From Flavobacterium sp. (GTDB taxonomy: Bacteria; Bacteroidota; Bacteroidia; Flavobacteriales; Flavobacteriaceae): 5,166 bases of DNA. Location: positions 1-5,166 of the forward strand of contig JALRGZ010000328.1 in NCBI GenBank assembly GCA_023253295.1. The letters run 5' to 3'. A program made the position numbers and the translations under genes. This document shows, piece by piece, positions 4,707 through 5,166 of this stretch. The notes under the pieces were generated by a model that saw only the letters and a list, made by a program, of their open reading frames with translations, had not been told where the DNA came from and did no database searches. Numbering within the stretch: the first letter of the stretch is position 1; each line of letters starts with the position of its first letter.

Positions 4707-5119
4707 GGTTTAGTTGGCCACGTTACATTATGGGGGAAGCCAGCTTGCTGCGGTACGCCCAACAAAGCAGTTCGATACGCAGCCAAAGCCGTTTGCTGCT
4801 CTGACGTCATGTCAGCCCAGCGCAGCGGATTAGATACGATTGGATCTACCTCAGTTGCCAGTAAGTAGTCACGCTGCGCACGAACCATATCTGCCGCCTG
4901 TTCGTCAAGTTCAGCCTGTGTAGGTGGGATATATGCCTCAAAGTTAGACCCGATTATAGTAAGCAAGTCATTATTGCTAACTGTCTGGTCTGTGTCATTT
5001 GGGTCAAGAGTGTATGGTATCCATCCATGCTCAGGGTGATTAATCTCAACGTCGTATATAGTGTTCTCTGCGTTAAGAGACTTAGCGTTGCGGATTTCGG
5101 TAATTATTACTTGTGCCAT
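4703..5119 (-). CDS. Phage tail (fibre) assembly chaperone-like protein
   Basis: 138 aa from ATG 5119, start supported by a GAGG site nine bases upstream. Residues 1-68 form a beta-rich N-terminal part (MAQVIITEIRNAKSLNAENT, then a segment with the words IYDVEINHPEHGWIPYTL) that I do not assign to a family. From about 71 to 100 there is an acidic, helix-prone stretch (QAELDEQAADMVRAQRDYLL). The C-terminus, about 84-138, has the pattern R.YLL...D, RWADMTSEQQ, AYRTALLGVP and a FP..V.WP..P ending, which is the hallmark of phage tail-assembly chaperone proteins (Phage_tail_APC-like). Such proteins sit beside tail-fibre or other receptor-binding genes and help fold or attach them. It lies directly between the end of an upstream gene (zero spacing) and the oxygenase gene (4-nt overlap). 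Its G+C, about 50%, and SD use differ sharply from the flavobacterial part. Confidence 0.8.
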   Translation of the reverse strand: MAQVIITEIRNAKSLNAENTIYDVEINHPEHGWIPYTLDPNDTDQTVSNNDLLTIIGSNFEAYIPPTQAELDEQAADMVRAQRDYLLATEVDPIVSNPLRWADMTSEQQTALAAYRTALLGVPQQAGFPHNVTWPTKP

Positions 5120-5166
5120 TTATGAAATCCTCACATAGGTAGTAATGTTAGTCGTTGGGCTACCAG
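5120..5166 (-). CDS. C-terminal tail of a phage structural gene, cut by window edge
   Basis: Only the last 14 codons and the TAA (5122-5120) are visible, reading GSPTTNITTYVRIS. The stop abuts the next ATG with no gap. A Thr-rich end finishing in 'TYVRIS' is reminiscent of phage fibre or decoration proteins, and a fibre gene is the expected neighbour of a tail-assembly chaperone. With so few residues the product cannot be named with confidence. Confidence 0.5.
   Translation of the reverse strand, partial: GSPTTNITTYVRIS
5129..5132 (-). promoter_or_regulatory. Shine-Dalgarno site of the tail-chaperone gene
   Basis: GAGG on the minus strand lies nine bases before ATG 5119, inside the 3' end of the upstream gene. 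It fixes this start. A canonical SD is notable because none of the flavobacterial genes in the window has one, which supports a host other than a flavobacterium for this segment. Confidence 0.7.

Noticed and set aside
4613..4804. 63-codon plus-strand frame in the phage part
   Set aside because: It is antisense to the chaperone C-terminus and the oxygenase start, with no recognisable protein features.
4567..5166. Integrated prophage or defence island
   Set aside because: No integrase, attachment repeats or tRNA at the boundary, and the genes are a structural fragment of a phage type that is usually lytic.

Overview
Positions 1 to about 4564 look like chromosome from a Flavobacterium-like member of the Bacteroidetes. 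The DNA is AT-rich (roughly a third G+C), starts lack Shine-Dalgarno sequences, and the proteins (DUF6428, ArsR, PII, Amt, SRPBCC, PyrE) read like flavobacterial homologues. The last ~600 bases are different: about 50% G+C by hand count of sample lines, a clear GAGG ribosome binding site, tightly packed genes, and proteins typical of tailed phages. All genes in the window lie on the minus strand, so transcription runs from high to low coordinates.

Layout from left to right. (1) 1-538: start of a DUF6428 gene (cut by the left edge) preceded by an ArsR/SmtB regulator with a Cys-x-Cys sensor motif and a palindromic operator candidate. This is the promoter-proximal end of an arsenic-type resistance operon whose remaining genes would lie off the left edge. 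(2) 597-910: a small ferredoxin-fold, HMA-like protein without metal-binding cysteines, with its own terminator. (3) 1107-2742: a glnK-amt ammonium uptake operon, transporter plus PII regulator, closed by a terminator. (4) 2743-3494: about 750 bp without a convincing gene. Its right half has a very strong excess of G over C on the plus strand, a diverged direct repeat and an exact TTGACA-18-TATAAT match. (5) 3495-4564: an SRPBCC protein and pyrE, sharing an operon and a strong terminator. (6) About 4555-4567: a junction at which pyrE loses its first ~16 codons and a phage gene loses most of its length. (7) 4567-5166: phage structural-module fragment holding the tail of an upstream structural gene, a tail-assembly-chaperone-like gene, and the N-terminus of a phage 2OG-Fe(II) oxygenase (prolyl 4-hydroxylase-like) coupled to it by an ATGA overlap.

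The most important observation is the junction. Two unrelated genes are both broken at the same few bases, with no integrase, attachment site or transposon end nearby. I think an assembly chimera between a flavobacterial contig and a T4-like environmental phage is more likely than a real insertion. I did not find a convincing new system; the G-skewed noncoding region and the phage hydroxylase/tail-chaperone pair are the best leads.
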